Origin: Antedon bifida
Taxonomy: Eukaryota > Echinodermata > Crinoidea > Comatulida > Antedonidae
Assembly (NCBI GenBank): GCA_963402885.1
Contig: OY727103.1
Span: 17,262,085 to 17,326,084, forward strand
Direction: 5' to 3'
DNA: 64,000 nucleotides
Part shown: positions 1-15,300 of the stretch, piece after piece
How the letters are laid out: every line of letters starts with the position of its first letter
Position numbering within the stretch: the first letter of the stretch is position 1
Program-made: the position numbers and the translations under genes
Notes under the pieces: model-generated
What the model was told of the DNA's origin: nothing
The model's database searches: none
What the model saw: only the letters and a program-made list of their open reading frames with translations

Positions 1-158
1 CAATTTTGCATCCCCTCTTAAAGCAAATTGAATCATCATTTTTATGACGTACAAGGCAAAGCACAAAGCAGCGTTCGTTTTTCACTTTCAGCTCTTTGTG
101 TCGATCAATTGCATCTGCATCCTATTGGGAACACAGCTTAATCTTTGACCTTGCTTAC
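1..158 (-). other. Intron 26 of plexin 1 (part)
   Basis: Begins at the GTAAGC donor (158). No plexin sequence is readable here; the next exon lies outside the window. Confidence 0.7.
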
Positions 159-318
159 CTAAATCTACACTGGAAGCGGAGGGTCTATTAGAATATGGTC
201 TGCTTTTATACATAGCATCAAGAATCTTCTCTTTTACTTGAGATATACAATCACAAGTAAGAACGTTCACACTGATCATATCTGCATCTCCCTTGTTGTC
301 CATTGCAACTGTTAATTT
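159..318 (-). CDS. Plexin 1 exon 26: Rho-GTPase-binding domain
   Basis: Acceptor ACTACTTTAG, donor GTAAGC, 53 codons plus one base. It contains [20 protein letters not shown] and RPSASSVDL. The plexin RBD pattern is 'i.[19 protein letters not shown].y...pys.rP....vdLE'. The methionine at 303 is internal. The gene continues left of the window. Confidence 0.93.
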
Positions 319-3300
319 CTAAAGTAGTAATAGGTTTTAAAAAAAATGATGATTGAATGAGGGGTGTTACAATACAATACTAAAGTACTGTATAGGAATA
401 GTATTATCAATTCTAATTTATCATTGCATTGTGCTTTAACGCAACATAAGCTTTACATGCCTAGATCTAAACCGGTTAATATAGGACTAGGCCTGGCTGG
501 AAAAAAATTTCTGAATAATTGGACATTTTTAGACAGTTGTGTTTTGGGAGATATTTAATAGTGAATTGTTTATTTCTGTAATGCAATATATTTGTATCTG
601 ATGTCTTTTTTTCAGTGTTTGTTTGCCTTTGCCTGTATCTTTGACACTTCAGTTTGCAACGAAAGCATTAGTTAATCAAGTCTGAACACTTTGCTGTTTA
701 CGACGCAAATTATAATATATAACCTTTCTTTCTTAGTAACTCCATAAAACATGCCCTTAATATGTTTTTATGATGGAAAAAATAAATTTAGGAGGTATTT
801 AAAATACTTACAATTTCTTCAAAATCCACATTATCTTTAAATAAGTGATCTATGCTTAATGAATGGTAAGACTTTTGAGTTACAGCATCAACTGGTCCCT
901 TCCATACTTTATATTTAATGGCTTGATATAAAAGGAAAAGTGGGTAGCCAGCGTGATCCTATAAAAAAACACAAAAAGTGAAATATTATATACATCTTTT
1001 GACCAGTGTGTTCATATATTTTAGTTTATATTATATACATCCAAATTTTTAAATCAATTTTTTCATACTAGATGGTTCTCGAATACACAGTAATTTCACC
1101 GTAAAAAAAACTGGCAATTTCAAATGTACGTACAGCAGGTCTATAATACATGTCGTTAACAGGAACGAATACATAGACACTGTGATTCGTATGTAGTCAA
1201 CTAAAATTAGCAGCCTGAGAATTACTTCCGAAAGAGAAATGATGGGTGCAAAGAGGAACCATTTTTAAATATATTCTTTATATTATTTATGTTTTATAAA
1301 AAATATACAGTCAGGGTCCCTATCTAGGGTAACAGATCCCAGGTTTTTAGTTTAATTAGTATTCCATGACCTTTCTCATCAAAATTAATGTCTCTCATTG
1401 TTGTGCTATGTCAACATAATGTCAATGACGGTGAAATGTCCCCAATAATGGGGATAGCTATGCAAACAAGTAACAAGTAAGTAACAGTAGCATTAAAAAC
1501 AGTAAAACATTTTGGGATTTAAAACTGTCACTGTCATAGTCGATTGAAATAGTAAAGTACTAATTAATTAATACAATTAACGTTGAGAAGCAACTGTCAG
1601 TAATAAAGTTTATTTGTATAATTATGTGTATAAACAGTACCCACACTCACAGTAAGAAAATTGCGCTTTAAATGGCGACAAAAAATGGTTTATGTATTTA
1701 TTGTCAAAGGTTTTAAGTTTATCCCCCAATGGCCCATAAATTTACCTAAAAACGTTTAATCAATTTAATAATCAATTTAAACCTCAATAACTAATTATCT
1801 AACTCAAATTAGTAAACAGGGTTACATTAGGTGGTTAAAATCAGGGGAGACTGTATGAACCAACTTTAAATACCATCTGCCTGTAAAAAAAAACCCTAAA
1901 TTGGGATATGAAAGCAAGCATGTTAACCACCAAGCTACCGTTTCATTACTAGTGTTCCAACTATCAAAATTTAGTTTACAATACGATACTATTGTTATAT
2001 ATTGGGATCCAATATATTGGTGTAATCCGAATATGAACTCATAAGCTAATGATAAGTTATGACTTGTAATAAATAGATACACAGTGATCTAAGTATTAAG
2101 TGATTTATTCAAGAATAGATGTCCTTTTTCTGAGAGCAAATCAACAAGTATACATTAGTTCCTGCCTGTCTGGCTGTGTCTTCTTTATAAAGAAGTACAC
2201 AGGTAAACAAGCTATCCAGGGCAGTCCAGGGCAGTCCAAGGCATCTACCCAGACATGCTGCTTGTAAACAAGTTACAGTATGTTTTCAACAACATGATAC
2301 TATGCTTACCTTTAGATGATCATACATACACAAAGCGACCCAGTTACTAACTAACTTCTCTCTCACTGATTCAGTCCTACAAAGTATACATCAAAATAGA
2401 AATGTGAATACTTTTACAAAATATTATTTGAAATGTTGAATTCTTTAATAACATCTATTGACATTTTTATAAGTGAATAAAGGGAGGGGTGGGGAGAGAA
2501 CTCATATCAAATCAAACTGGTTATAAAATTGGGCAGAAAGTACTCAAAATCAGAATTATTAATTATTATTATCTTGCCATTTCAATGCATTGTATACTTT
2601 AAAAGTCTTTAGGGTACAGCAATTTTAAGACCTGAACATTATGGTATGACATAATATAATTTAAGCACAAAGATGATACTGAAAATATTCAAAAGAGAAA
2701 GTATTATGTAAGTTAAATAATATTGCCAACTCAATCCACCCAAGTTTAAAGTCTTTAGGGCACAACTTTAAGGCCTGTGCATTATAGTATGACATAATGT
2801 AAGTTATAAAGATGATACTGAAAAATGAAAAAATACTTACCATCTAAATAGTTGTTTTGATCTTTTATAGACTACACCATCACTTATGTAGTCCTTAAGT
2901 AAGTCTGTTAGTACCCTGAAATAAAAACACATAGTTCTCACAATCAGAAATTCCTATCAAGCCAGTTTTAACAAATTGAATATGTATTTGTCAATGTACT
3001 ATTATTATATATTTATGTACGCACTTAAAATTCTGTCTGAAATATAGTATTCCTTCCAAATAAACAAGCCATTAAATTGGAAACATTATTACAGATCCTG
3101 GTCTTTTGTCCAATCAGCAGTGAGCATGAATTACCTCGCTGACAACAGATAACAGATGTTCAATGATCACGATATTTTCTTAGGGCACCGCAACCGAATC
3201 TGGACGTGATGTCAAAGTAGCTTATTGATAAGCCTAAATTCTTAAATATATTTTAGAAGAGTTGCCTAAAATAGTACACTTACTCTGTGAAATAAGGTAG

Positions 3301-6300
3301 TTTTCTTTCTGAAATCATTCCAACCGTCAACAGAGATGCAAAGTTTCCCCTAGAAAAGAAATATACAGGTATATATATACATGAAAAACAAGCAACCAAG
3401 CGCTGAAACCGTAGCTTCAATTATGACAAATGATAGATGTTAAATTGGAGGACAACAGACCAAGTACCTCTTTTTGGGACACCGATATACATAGTTCCTT
3501 TTCACATAAAAGAAAACAGTGCTGTTTTATATGATTTTCCATTATTTAACAACGGTGCCATCTTAAACGGAACATTTGTGAATGAAGCTTTAGTTGAAAC
3601 TTTCCTGTAAAATGAACCCAAGGAAATATATGTTTAACACTATGGCCAACCCCTATTCAGAGGAACACTTTGATGGGTTTCCGAAGGTGTCCTCTTAATA
3701 GGAGTACTACTGTATTACTATTGTTTTGTTCATATGTTTTGCCATACATTTTCACAATCGTTTTGCAGTCAGGTTTTAGTGGGGTGCTTGGTCTGGTTGC
3801 AGTCTAACGTGTGATGCTGGAAAGGATGACACCATAAATATTATGATAAATACAAATTTTTAATCACACATTTTTTTAGCTGGGAATGGGAATAAAAGAC
3901 AATACTCACTTTTCTTTTTTACTAATGTTTTTATTTTGTTCTACCATCTCAATAAAAGCTATTAAGAAGTCTTTCTTTCCAAGCAACTTCGCAAACTCCT
4001 TTAGGCCATGTTCATTAAGAGAACTTTCTGTTGTCTTCAAAGAAACAAGTAAACAAACAATGAAAGTTTGGAATTTTATACGACACCAAAATAAACTTTT
4101 TTTAGACTCTTCCTCATGAACCATACAAAACCATGACACATTTTGAACGAATTACTACATTTCAGGAGCCCAGATCAAATTCAATTAATGAACTCAAGTA
4201 TTTCACTCTAAGTGTGAAAAATACACCAACCAAGAATGAATAAAACTCATTCCAAATCTAAGATACAGTAGAACCCCTTCTTTGGGATACCACAAGAGGT
4301 AATACAATTTATTTTTTAATGACAACACTATTTCAAGCAATACTAGAAATGGGAGTTTAAAAGGTATATTAAACCTTCCATTAAAGTAGAAAACATGATA
4401 TTAAAGGTTACATTCAAATACAAGTTTTTAAAAGAACTGGGAGACAATAGCCAGATATATGTTTTACTTACATCCGATCCATGGTCAGCAGGAACGTGAT
4501 CATATCCAGTGAACATCATCTTCTTCATGTAATCCAGCATAGGTAAGAAGGGCATTCCAGTGCCCTCCAGTTCAGTGGTCAAATCATCCAAATTAGTGGC
4601 CAGCTCCGCAATGGCTATGAAGAAAATAAATTTGAAATCTTGAAAATGTTCCATTTTACAAATACAGTAGAACCTCTATTAAGGAGACACTTATCTAACA
4701 AATGCTCCACTTTAGACATACAGTAGAACCTCTATTAAGGAGACACTTATCTAACAAATGCTCCACTTTAGACATTGTTTTACAATAGTGCACTAGAAAC
4801 TAATATACTAATTATTTAACATACCTCTTCTACTATCTTCTCGTACGCTCTTTTCTAATAGTTCCATCTCCTCCATAACTCTTTCTTTATCTTGCTCAAT
4901 TTTTTTCGTCTTACAATAAAAAAACAAAATCATAAAAACGAGTATTAATAGCATAAGGGTTCCGATTGCAGCTAGAACAGCGTACAACCACCACGAAAGC
5001 TTCGGGTATTTGACTGGTCCAAGCACAACCTCGATGTTACCATGAACAACCTGCAAAAGAAAAAAGTAAAGTTTGTAAATTTATTAAGAGCTCAAACTCA
5101 ATTTGAAAAATACAAATGAAGAAACACCAAAGGAAATACTTAATTAACTAATTACAAAGAATAAAAAGTCAAGCCCCTCTTTGATTTTTAAAATTCCATC
5201 ATAGTCGAATCTAAAGCTTGGTTCCCATTAGAGACGCAGCGCAAGGAGTGGATGCAACACAAGAGAGTTTACAATACCCAAAAATGAATGATTTTAAGTT
5301 GAATAGATCGAATATGACTGACTGAGGAATCGTCCATGATTTTAAAAAACTTTTGCAACATCTTATTTGTGAAAAAAGTGACCAAAATGTTCTGTTTTAA
5401 AGTAGAATCCCTCCTTTGGGACACCCCCCCATTCAGGGGACAGCCCAATCAATCAATCAAGTGATGTACATCAAACGAGGAGCAATATACGTGTTGAGAC
5501 TAAATCCAATCCCTATTCAGGAGACACCTTCCCATGATCCAAACTAAAGTAGAAGCAACATATGTTTTAACACAAAGGAAAACTCTTATTCAGGAGACCC
5601 TCTATTAAGCTCTGTCTACACTATCAAACTAGTTTGACAAAAAAAGTGTGATGTCGCCAAATATGGTAGTGATATACCCAAATATGGTAGTGATATGACA
5701 TCATCATGTCCATATATGGGCACAGCACATAAAATTTGTAAGTGTAGACAGAGCTTTAAATGGAGACTTTGTTGGGTCCTGAAGGTGTCCCCTTAAAAGA
5801 GGTTCTACTGTACTTACTGTTACAAGAGGGTTACCCTTCAAAGTAGTACCAGAAAGGTTTTCTTTGGGACGCTTTTCAGGAGCAGTACATTGAAGATGTA
5901 CAGCAGAAAACAAGGACACACTGCATATCTCATTACCAATGTAAACAACTACATCTTTTTTTGTGCTAGCCAAGTCAAGTCTTTCACCCTATGAAAACAA
6001 ATTGGGTTTAAAATTTACGTTTATAAAATTCAAGAATAACCAGAAGGGCCATTCAGTGCAAATCTCCACCTAGGCATATGAAAATTTAATGATGTGTTCC
6101 CAAAAATTTTGAGTAATCCTGCTAACTAACAAATATATAAATTGAGAAACAAACAAACACACATATGCAAGCGCGATCGACCACGTAACTTCTCGCCAGA
6201 ATGTCAGAGATAACAAGAACAAGAGCAATCGGAGAGTTACAACCTCCGTCAGCGGTAAAAACCGGAAATCAAGTATCATCACCGAATAAATGTTTACGTA

Positions 6301-9300
6301 CACCATAAATTTGTTGCCACATAATTTTAGTTGGCTACTAATATCAGTGTAGGCAATCTGACGAAAGGACTAAAAACAGACTTACCCTTAACTGCAACAT
6401 TCCGTCGTCCTTCAAATCAAATACGCCATCAACGACGTTCGACTTATATTTTTCCGTATCATTGAACAAGTAGTAAATCGGATCAGGATAAATTTGCATT
6501 GTAACATTATCCTTCGAATGTTCTGACCACGTCAAAAGTTTCTTTACATTTGCGAAACGGAAGCCCACGTCAGCTGTAAAAATAGCCTTGTCCGCATCAT
6601 CTGACTGTCGTTTGACACGGTGGTTTACTGATGAGAAGTCGGGAGTAGGGCAGAACATTGTTGTTTCATTGTAGGGCTTTAAGCACTCCTAAATTTTAAA
6701 AAGAAATGTATTACTATATTTAAAACAGAATAAAAAAGGTCATGTCACACTTTTCCAAGACAAGAAATAATTTAAAGAATCTCCCTTTACATGGTTTGGA
6801 CTAGGTCTTCTTTGCCGTGCCTACCATGAACTGCTTACCAGGGACTAAAAGATGGATTGGTACATCACCTTTAAGTCCTTATTCGAAAACACTTGTTCTA
6901 CAACCATGGCTGAGGGGAGCTTTAAAACCTGTGACAGATATTTTCTGAAGCACTCGGCCACTCAAGAAATTAATATATATTTTTTTTTTAACTGTATTGA
7001 ATAAAAAACTAAAAAAGATAAAATTTAATTTATCCGATAACATTTTTTTTCACTTTTATTTTTTCATAATTTTTTTTTAAATGCCTCTCTATTTACAAAG
7101 TGTCCCCTTAATAGGGGTGTTCCACTATAATCATTTTTACCTGTTCAAAGGAATAACTTCCCCAATAAATTCTGATGCTTGGCTTCTGTATTAGGTTAAA
7201 TGCATAGCCTGTGATAGTCAGCACACGGCCACCTCTACAAATATAAATAAACAATATAGTCCGTTTACAGCGATATTTTTATTGCTTTTTGACAATCCTC
7301 CAGAATGGTTTAATGGGTTTTTTTTGTCTTGTTAACCACCGTGTATACTTGTTTTTTTATGTGTTAATTATGTTTTCTGGAAAATATATGAATATAAATA
7401 TTTGTTCACAACACTCCACTATGATTAAATAATATGTACATGTGAGCCGCAATTACCAAATAACATTTAGTCAATAAATATTAAAAGATTTCCATGTTTC
7501 TATAGAAAAAAAAAATGGTTTTCTTGGAAACAGGTTTTTAGTGATTTGTTATTTATCATGTTGCAGCCTAATTGTTAAGCTTGTTTCACACTAGCGATCC
7601 AATGTAACGCAACCTACAAAAATGCCCTTTGAATAATTATCTTTGCCCCAGCCTACTAAATGATGAAAGTAATATTTAATAGTTCTATTAAATGGTTCTA
7701 TTAAATGGTTCTATTGCATTTTGAGAAGCTAAGCTTGGTTGGTAAGTTAAATTTAACATTTACGTGCAAAATCTCCTAATGGTTTTATATTCTGCCGGTA
7801 GTACGGTATAGAATATACTTACGAAAGTATTGTAGATTTTGGCTTTACTCCATCAACCAATGGGTCTGAATCAAATTTGAATAACTTTTTTGCCATACGC
7901 TTTTCATTAGAGAAATAAACAAATAGGGTGACATATGATGTACTATTCACTTCAATCGTTTGGCATTTAATAATTGTATCACTTATATTCCTGAAAACAA
8001 TAAAAACAAATTATTCATTTCATTGCGATTAACAATATAATTATTATTATTATTTATTATATTTTTTTAAAATAATAATAATACTTTCTCTTTACTAATT
8101 TCATGAAACAAAAAACAAAAGCAAAAACAAACAAGGAGTAAAACATATTTTTAAAGATGAAAGGGACCCCCAGGAAACCCCAAGGGGCTTGTGATAGGAG
8201 ACCCACTACAAACTAGTTACATTAATAAGGATAACGTAAAAAGAATAAATAATTAGACAAATAGACCATGGCAGGATTAACAGGGGACGCACATTGTTAG
8301 GGAATTTTTTTTTAAAGAAATGAAGATTTTAACAATCTAATTTATGTGTTGTGTTATATATAATTTTATATTATTGTATTGTGTATATAGTTTATGATCT
8401 AGCACAATATTATGTATGAATTACACATGTTTGAATAACGTGAATGAATTGAATATGTTTGAATAACCATTAAACACAGGCAAAGTTACTTACGTTATTA
8501 TGCAAGGCGAGTTTAAGCCAATCATCACCTTCTGTTCAGAACCTGTTTTGAATAACTTCCCATGTATGGTTATAGTTATTCCTCCTGACATTGGCCCATC
8601 TAATGGAGAGAATCCCGTCACTTCTGGATTCTGCAGCGAAAAAAAAAAACGATTTAGTATTTTTTGACATCAATTAGAAACCCCTCAATAAAATTTAATG
8701 AATATACCTTGTGAAGATTCCAAATCAACATAGGCTTCGTAATTAATTTCCATAATTATAGAGGGAGCTATAACAGTTGTAAACGGAGCCATGTGTACAG
8801 TACTAGTAACACTAGCGAAAGTTGTGTTTCAATGAGTGAGTGTGGCCGAGTGGTTAAGACAGTGGAACCGTAATCCATAGCCATAACATCGCTCCATGGT
8901 TCTGGTGGTAGAACAAGTCTTCTCGGATAGACTATAAACCGTAGGTCCAGTGTACATCTGGCTCATGTGCACTTTAAAGAACCTAGTACATCTTTCGAGA
9001 CGAGTAGGGGGTTACCCCGGTGTACTAGTTCATACACACACACTGTCGTGGACAGATGTAATGGCGCCGTAGTTGGCTGCCGATGACACGATGGGACCCT
9101 TAGGGGAGAAGGATGTTGTTGAAAAGATGTAACATCTTAGTCCACAGCGCCTTTGATCACTTGTTGCTGGAATTGGCGCTTTACAAATTCGTATATATAA
9201 TGTGTAGCAGCTATTCATATTCTGCATAGCAATTTGACCCCACATCATGCTTCATTGCTTGTCAGGAAGTTCATTGTTTAACTACAAAACATTGGCCTAA

Positions 9301-12300
9301 GAGGGCCTAGGCAAGTTTATAGCTTTCACTCTCTGCAGATGAAACCATTTATTGCAGGCGATGATTGCACACTGCATAGTCAATGAGAGATCTTTTGTTA
9401 TCCAATGGGAAGCGTTGTAATATAGACATTCCGTTTGTGTCCTTAGGAGGGGCCTGCGTCTACTTTTGAATTTTTTGAATTTGTTATTTATTTATACTGG
9501 GTAACCTTTTCAGTCAAAGACTGGTCTCCCCGCAGAGGGCCCAGTTATGATCAGTGGCTGTGTATGTACTAGTACACTGGGGTAACCCCTCCTTGTCTCA
9601 AAAGATGTACTAGGTTCTTTAAAGTGAGGTAGATGTGTACACTGGACCTACGGTTTATAGTCCTTATCCGAGAAGACTAGTTCTACCACCAGAACCATGG
9701 AGCGAGTGAGCCTCCAACCCTTGCCGATGTTCAGGCTACGTAATTACGGTTTTACTGTCTTAACCACTCGACCATTCACTCGTTCATACAAAAACTATTA
9801 TGCTTTAGATTGTATATTATTACCTGGTATTTCAACTTAAATGATTTGCTTGATAGATCTTCGCCATCTGACCCCTTTATCACCAGTACCACATCTTTAT
9901 CACCTTCTGTTGTAAATTTAGGAGCCTTTACGGTCACGCTACAATAAACACACGTAAGGTAAGACATACAGTGAACCTCTAATAAGGGGACACTTTTGGG
10001 ACCCAACAAAGTGGCCCCTTATAGTGGTATTACTTGAATGCAATTTATTCAACAATTTCAATTATTGAAAATGCCTCTACTAAATTTACAATGGGGTGTC
10101 CCAATGAAGGAGTTGTACTGTAATCAACTCATTACACCATGGTACTTGTTTAATAACTGTTTAATAACAACATTTATTCAACATCAACAGACAGTTTAGT
10201 TTTACATTGTTTATGGTCAAGACACACAGAAGCCAAAGTGGCTTGTCTTTGTAATCCCTAAGCATAAAACATAAAACATAGACGGACGCATTACAATTAC
10301 AAAAAATGACATTTTGATAGACAGAAAAAAATAATAAATAAATAAAATAAAAAAATACAAAATACATGTAGTAAAATTAGCTAAATAAATAAAATGTAAA
10401 GAAACTATTCTCAACCATGTAAAAAGCCATAGAAATTGTCTGCATAATTGGGGTGAAAACACACATGTAATTCAAATTCATCTGGTTATCTTCTCGATAA
10501 ACTTTTCATCTAGGATTTGGAAAAGTCTTCATAAGTATAAAGCTCTGTCTACACTATCAAACTTTATGTGACAAACAAATGTGATGTGCTCATATATGGA
10601 CATGATGATGTCATATCACTACCATATTTGGGCATATCACTACCATATTTGGGCATGTCACTACCATATTTGGACATATCACTACCATATTTAGGCACAT
10701 CACACTTTTTCTAGTTTTATAGTTTACATTATAGCATTGCAACTTACCTCTCTCCAACAATGTACTCATTTTGGACAATAGAACTACTTTCACCATCAAT
10801 CGTGACCGACACAACGTCTTCTACTTTTTGACCGAGGTTAATTCCCTTGATGGTCACAAGATCTGGTGGGCTTGCCGTCTCCCCCGTCGTTGCCAAAGTA
10901 GTTGGGGTGACCTGAAAATAACAAGCAAACTAGTGAATATCTTTCTTCGTGGCTAGGATGGGCTGGCTGGGATCGCGATAAAACAAAACCTTTCGTGGGA
11001 GCGTGTGGGATCATGATCAAAAGACAATACTTCATGGGTTTTCGATCAAAAAACAATGCCCCACACATTATAAACTCAGTCATTTAATTAAACATGTATA
11101 GACAGTTCCCATAATTAGGCAGCTAGCATTGCAATCAGCTAGCTAGGTACACATGGGCTTGCACATTAACCCTTTTTTAAAGATTACTTTATTTATTTCA
11201 TTTTGTTTTTCAGTAGCTCTTTGTTAATGCAATCACAGGCTGCTTTTGGCCTACAGGTCGTCTATTGCAATGAGTGTAGCATTTCGCTATTCAGGATTAC
11301 GACACAGATTAAACAATTCATACCTTAGTAATTTTCGGTGCTGGGCAGACATCAACTTCGTTAGAACAGAGATTGCTAACTGTACAACCTTTTCCGTTTC
11401 CACACCACACACAGTCGAGAGATGGTTCAGCCGTGATGTTGGACAGACATCTACTACAATCAGGTCGTTCAACTGAACAATTGTATAGCGTAACTAAGAG
11501 AGTATTAGAAAATTAAACACAATGGTTATACATAAATGATAGTTAAACTTCAGGATATTACAGTAGGCCTTCTTCAAGACACCCCTATTAAGGCCAATTT
11601 ACACAGGCGAGTGGTAACGGTAATAAAAATATAGAATCTATATTCCTAATTATGAACATCTGCACACAATGTGGAGCGGAGGGGCGGTTTCAGGAGAGAT
11701 ACAGATTCTACATGGGGCAAGCTACGTGGTTTTCCGCTTACCGTTACTGCTCATCTTTGAAAGAGGACACATTCGTGTGAAACAACCCATATTTCTAAGA
11801 AGGCCGAGAATCAACTTGTGCTAACCAGTTCATTGGTTCAAATCCTGGTTAGCGGCGAGGGCGTATCCTCATACTTCAGTACTGCTTATCAACCAAGCTA
11901 CATCCAGACCTTAATAGGGGTGTCCCCTGATTATGGGTGTCCCCTGATTATGGGTGTTCCCCAATTATAGGTGTCCCCCAATTATGGGTGTCCTAAGTCT
12001 CAAAGTACAGTAGGGGTTTATCGTATTAGAAAGTTGAATATAAATATATAAATATAATATACGTACCATTGTATTCATTGTCAATGATGGTATCGACATT
12101 TTCAATTACCCAAAGGACCGTTACTTTAGTTGTTATGTTTTGTACATCCTCAGCATATTCATACTAACAAAAAAAATTATTTAAATGAATTTTATTTAGT
12201 ATTTATTAAGATTGTTAATATTCTCTCCATTCCACTAAAAAAACATTCATTATTTGTATAATTATTAACAATAGATTTTAAATGAATAAAATAAATATTG

Positions 12301-15300
12301 AAACCCAGGGTACCCTTTATTCCAAAAGAGGTTCTATTTTATGATAGACTAGCAATAAAAACCGGACCTAAGACCCTGTTGAAGGTAGGCAAGCTATACT
12401 TGCAACAAGTCACTAAACCATTAATAGCATAGTGCCAAACATACTGTGCAGTGCATACATTAGTAATACTTTTGACATTTAAACATGTTGTATTGACAGG
12501 CACTAGAATCTCTCTAAACCTTATAACACTAAATATGAAATATCCCTTCATTAATATTTCAAAATTGCAAACAGGAATTTTATCCTCAGGGGTATTATGA
12601 TATAAACTAAGAGATTCGTTGCAAAAAGAGTTGCTTTAATAATATAGTGTATTAAAACAGAATAATAAAATATAAATAACTTTGTATTGTATTCTAAATG
12701 AATAAAACATAGTTCTTTTGAAAAGAAATTTGCATAAATAAAGTTATGTAAATTTCAATCAAAAATTTGAAATTTTGAATTTAGAAATTTGCATGAATAA
12801 AGTTATTAAATTTCAATTAAAAAATAGATAAATGAATTTAGGTATAATAATTTATTATTGAGTAAGTTGTAGACTAAACCTGGGTTACATTCAATTGTCT
12901 TGGTTAACTACAAATTGTTAACGTGCTTTCTTCCAATCCCAAGGTTCAGGGTTCAATGCCAGGATTGTAACTCACGACTCTTTCAACTGCACATCCTAAG
13001 CCCTAAGTACTTACTGCCTTGCGGTCACAAATGATGTCATCTCCTTTACGTTTCGCATTCAGTTTTGATTGCAGTCTGTCCACTTGGCAATAAAAATTTG
13101 ATACCTGGGACAAACAAAAGTGAAATTAATTTCATTCCATATATCTGTATTATTATTCTCAATGCACTTAGTTATAATAATATAAATAATTACGTCAGAG
13201 TAGGGCAAATATCTGACCAAAACTCCCTGATGCAAAGCTACTCTACAGTTAAATACAATTGTCGCCCTGTATAAAGAAAATGCCTGCCCTTTCTGGTTAA
13301 ACAAACGAGGGCCATTATATAACACTATAGGCAAATCTACAAGTATCATAGGAATATCGGTAGTACAGCAACTCATGTGTATCACATGTGGTGCCTGTAT
13401 CATGCAAGTGTAGGTTATGGTCTAAGATACAGAGCGTTAAATAAAGAGGTTCTAATGTATTTCTGCCTAGGATATTAAATTAACTTACTATTTCTGGGAC
13501 GTTGACTGTTTTGATGACGAATTCATCAGGCACACCAACATGGAGCTGTTGACTTTGCCCACTAACAATCTGTGGGCACCGGGCTGACGAGGTCGCCTTT
13601 ACGAAATATAAAACAAAGAGAATTTTTATAAATGAAACATACTTTTAATTTGTGACATTTAGTATCAATGCACACACCCAGGAGTTTATTTAGAACATTA
13701 GACCTGGGGCCATTTGCGGACATGACCATCTGCAATCTGATATTATTATGCAATGCAGATGAGTTTTAATATTGTTTGTGTTACTCCTTGGGCTACACAA
13801 GGACACAAAAAAAATTGAAATTATTATTTAGTGGCATTCAAACGTAAACGGCTGGCTAGATCCGAGGATTTTCTGGTTCTCCAGTTCCTGCAGCAGAGAA
13901 CCTTCTTCCATTCTAAAACAAAGAATTTATTAGAGTTATATCTATGCTACTTTATCACAAAAATTAAATTTTTTATTTGGTGGCATTCGCATTTCGTAAA
14001 TGGATAACTAGATCCGAAGATTTTCTTCTCTGATGCCAGCAGCATAGAACCTTTTTACATTCTGAAACAAAGAATTTATGAGATTTCTATCCATGCTACT
14101 TTTTTCGCAAAAATTTAATTTATTATTTGGTGACATAAAATTTTTGTAAATGGCTGACTAGATCCGAGGATGTTCTGTTTCGCTTGTGCCAGCAGCCTGT
14201 TCCGAATGCTTAAAAACATTGTAAAGATAGCCTGACAAATTATATAGACCACACAAAGAGCACTGTTAAGCAAAGACGAGAACAATTATAGAGCAGCAAT
14301 TGACATGGGCAAAATATATCTAAAGCTCTGTCCCCACTATCAAACTTTATGAGACAAAAAATGTGATGCCCATATATACTATCATACCACTACCATATTT
14401 GGGTACATCACACTTTTTTGTCAAACTAGTTTGATAGTGTAGACCTCGAGCTTAATGTGGCCTGATAAATGTTCATTCATATAAATTGCTTTAATGCTTA
14501 TATTATCATCGGCTCCGCTGGGAAATCTAAACTTTCCAATCGAAGTACATAAAATATAAATGGCTATCATTTTTTTTTCAGACAGATATGATGAAAAACT
14601 ATAAATGTTCATAATTATAGTTCATCTTAAGCCGTTTGTCTATTTTATAATCAATAGATTATTTAAGAGAGAAAGGTCTCTGCGGTGTAATATATCATCA
14701 AGTCAGAATTAATATGATGTGAAAAATTCTTTATTAGAATAAATTCCAGCTGTTTGTATAAGAACACTGTAACATACATTTTGTATAAAATAAAAGTCAA
14801 GAAAAGGACACATAAATTATTTGTCAAACTTCTTTGTAAAATTATTTGTATCACCTGCTTGTGGGAAAAAGGTATCTTAAATGTATAGTAGTCGAAACAG
14901 TAAAATATAACGTGGCTAAAATTTTAAGAGCTTGTTCCTACTTTATATTTATAAAATATTTAAAAACGTGATATCCTTTGCCATTTGATTGGTTAATTAA
15001 GCATTACATGCCGTTCGGTATTAGTTCTATCTAACAGAAAAGTGATATCTAATGGTGATAATTAATGGTTCTAATGCATGTTCAATTTGAGAATTTTCTG
15101 CCATGCATTAAAAAATCAACCTATAGTACGAGTGTTCTACTCCGCGTTCCAAATTGAAGAAATGCTTAGCCTCGAAAATGATTCAAAATACTAAAAAAGA
15201 TATACGGTGTCCTAAACAGCATATGGCGCCCTAAATAATAATGCCTAGTTGACTCTCAACTAGATTAATATATAGTATATTTTTTTTGGATATACTATAT

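Noticed and set aside
10611..10814. Repeated peptide N-M-V-V-I-C-P in a minus-strand frame; also a CRISPR-like look of regular 23-bp repeats
   Set aside because: Core of a MITE with four near-identical units and no unique spacers. The host is an animal.
13059..13403. 114-codon minus-strand frame
   Set aside because: It runs from intron sequence into exon 9 in the wrong frame.
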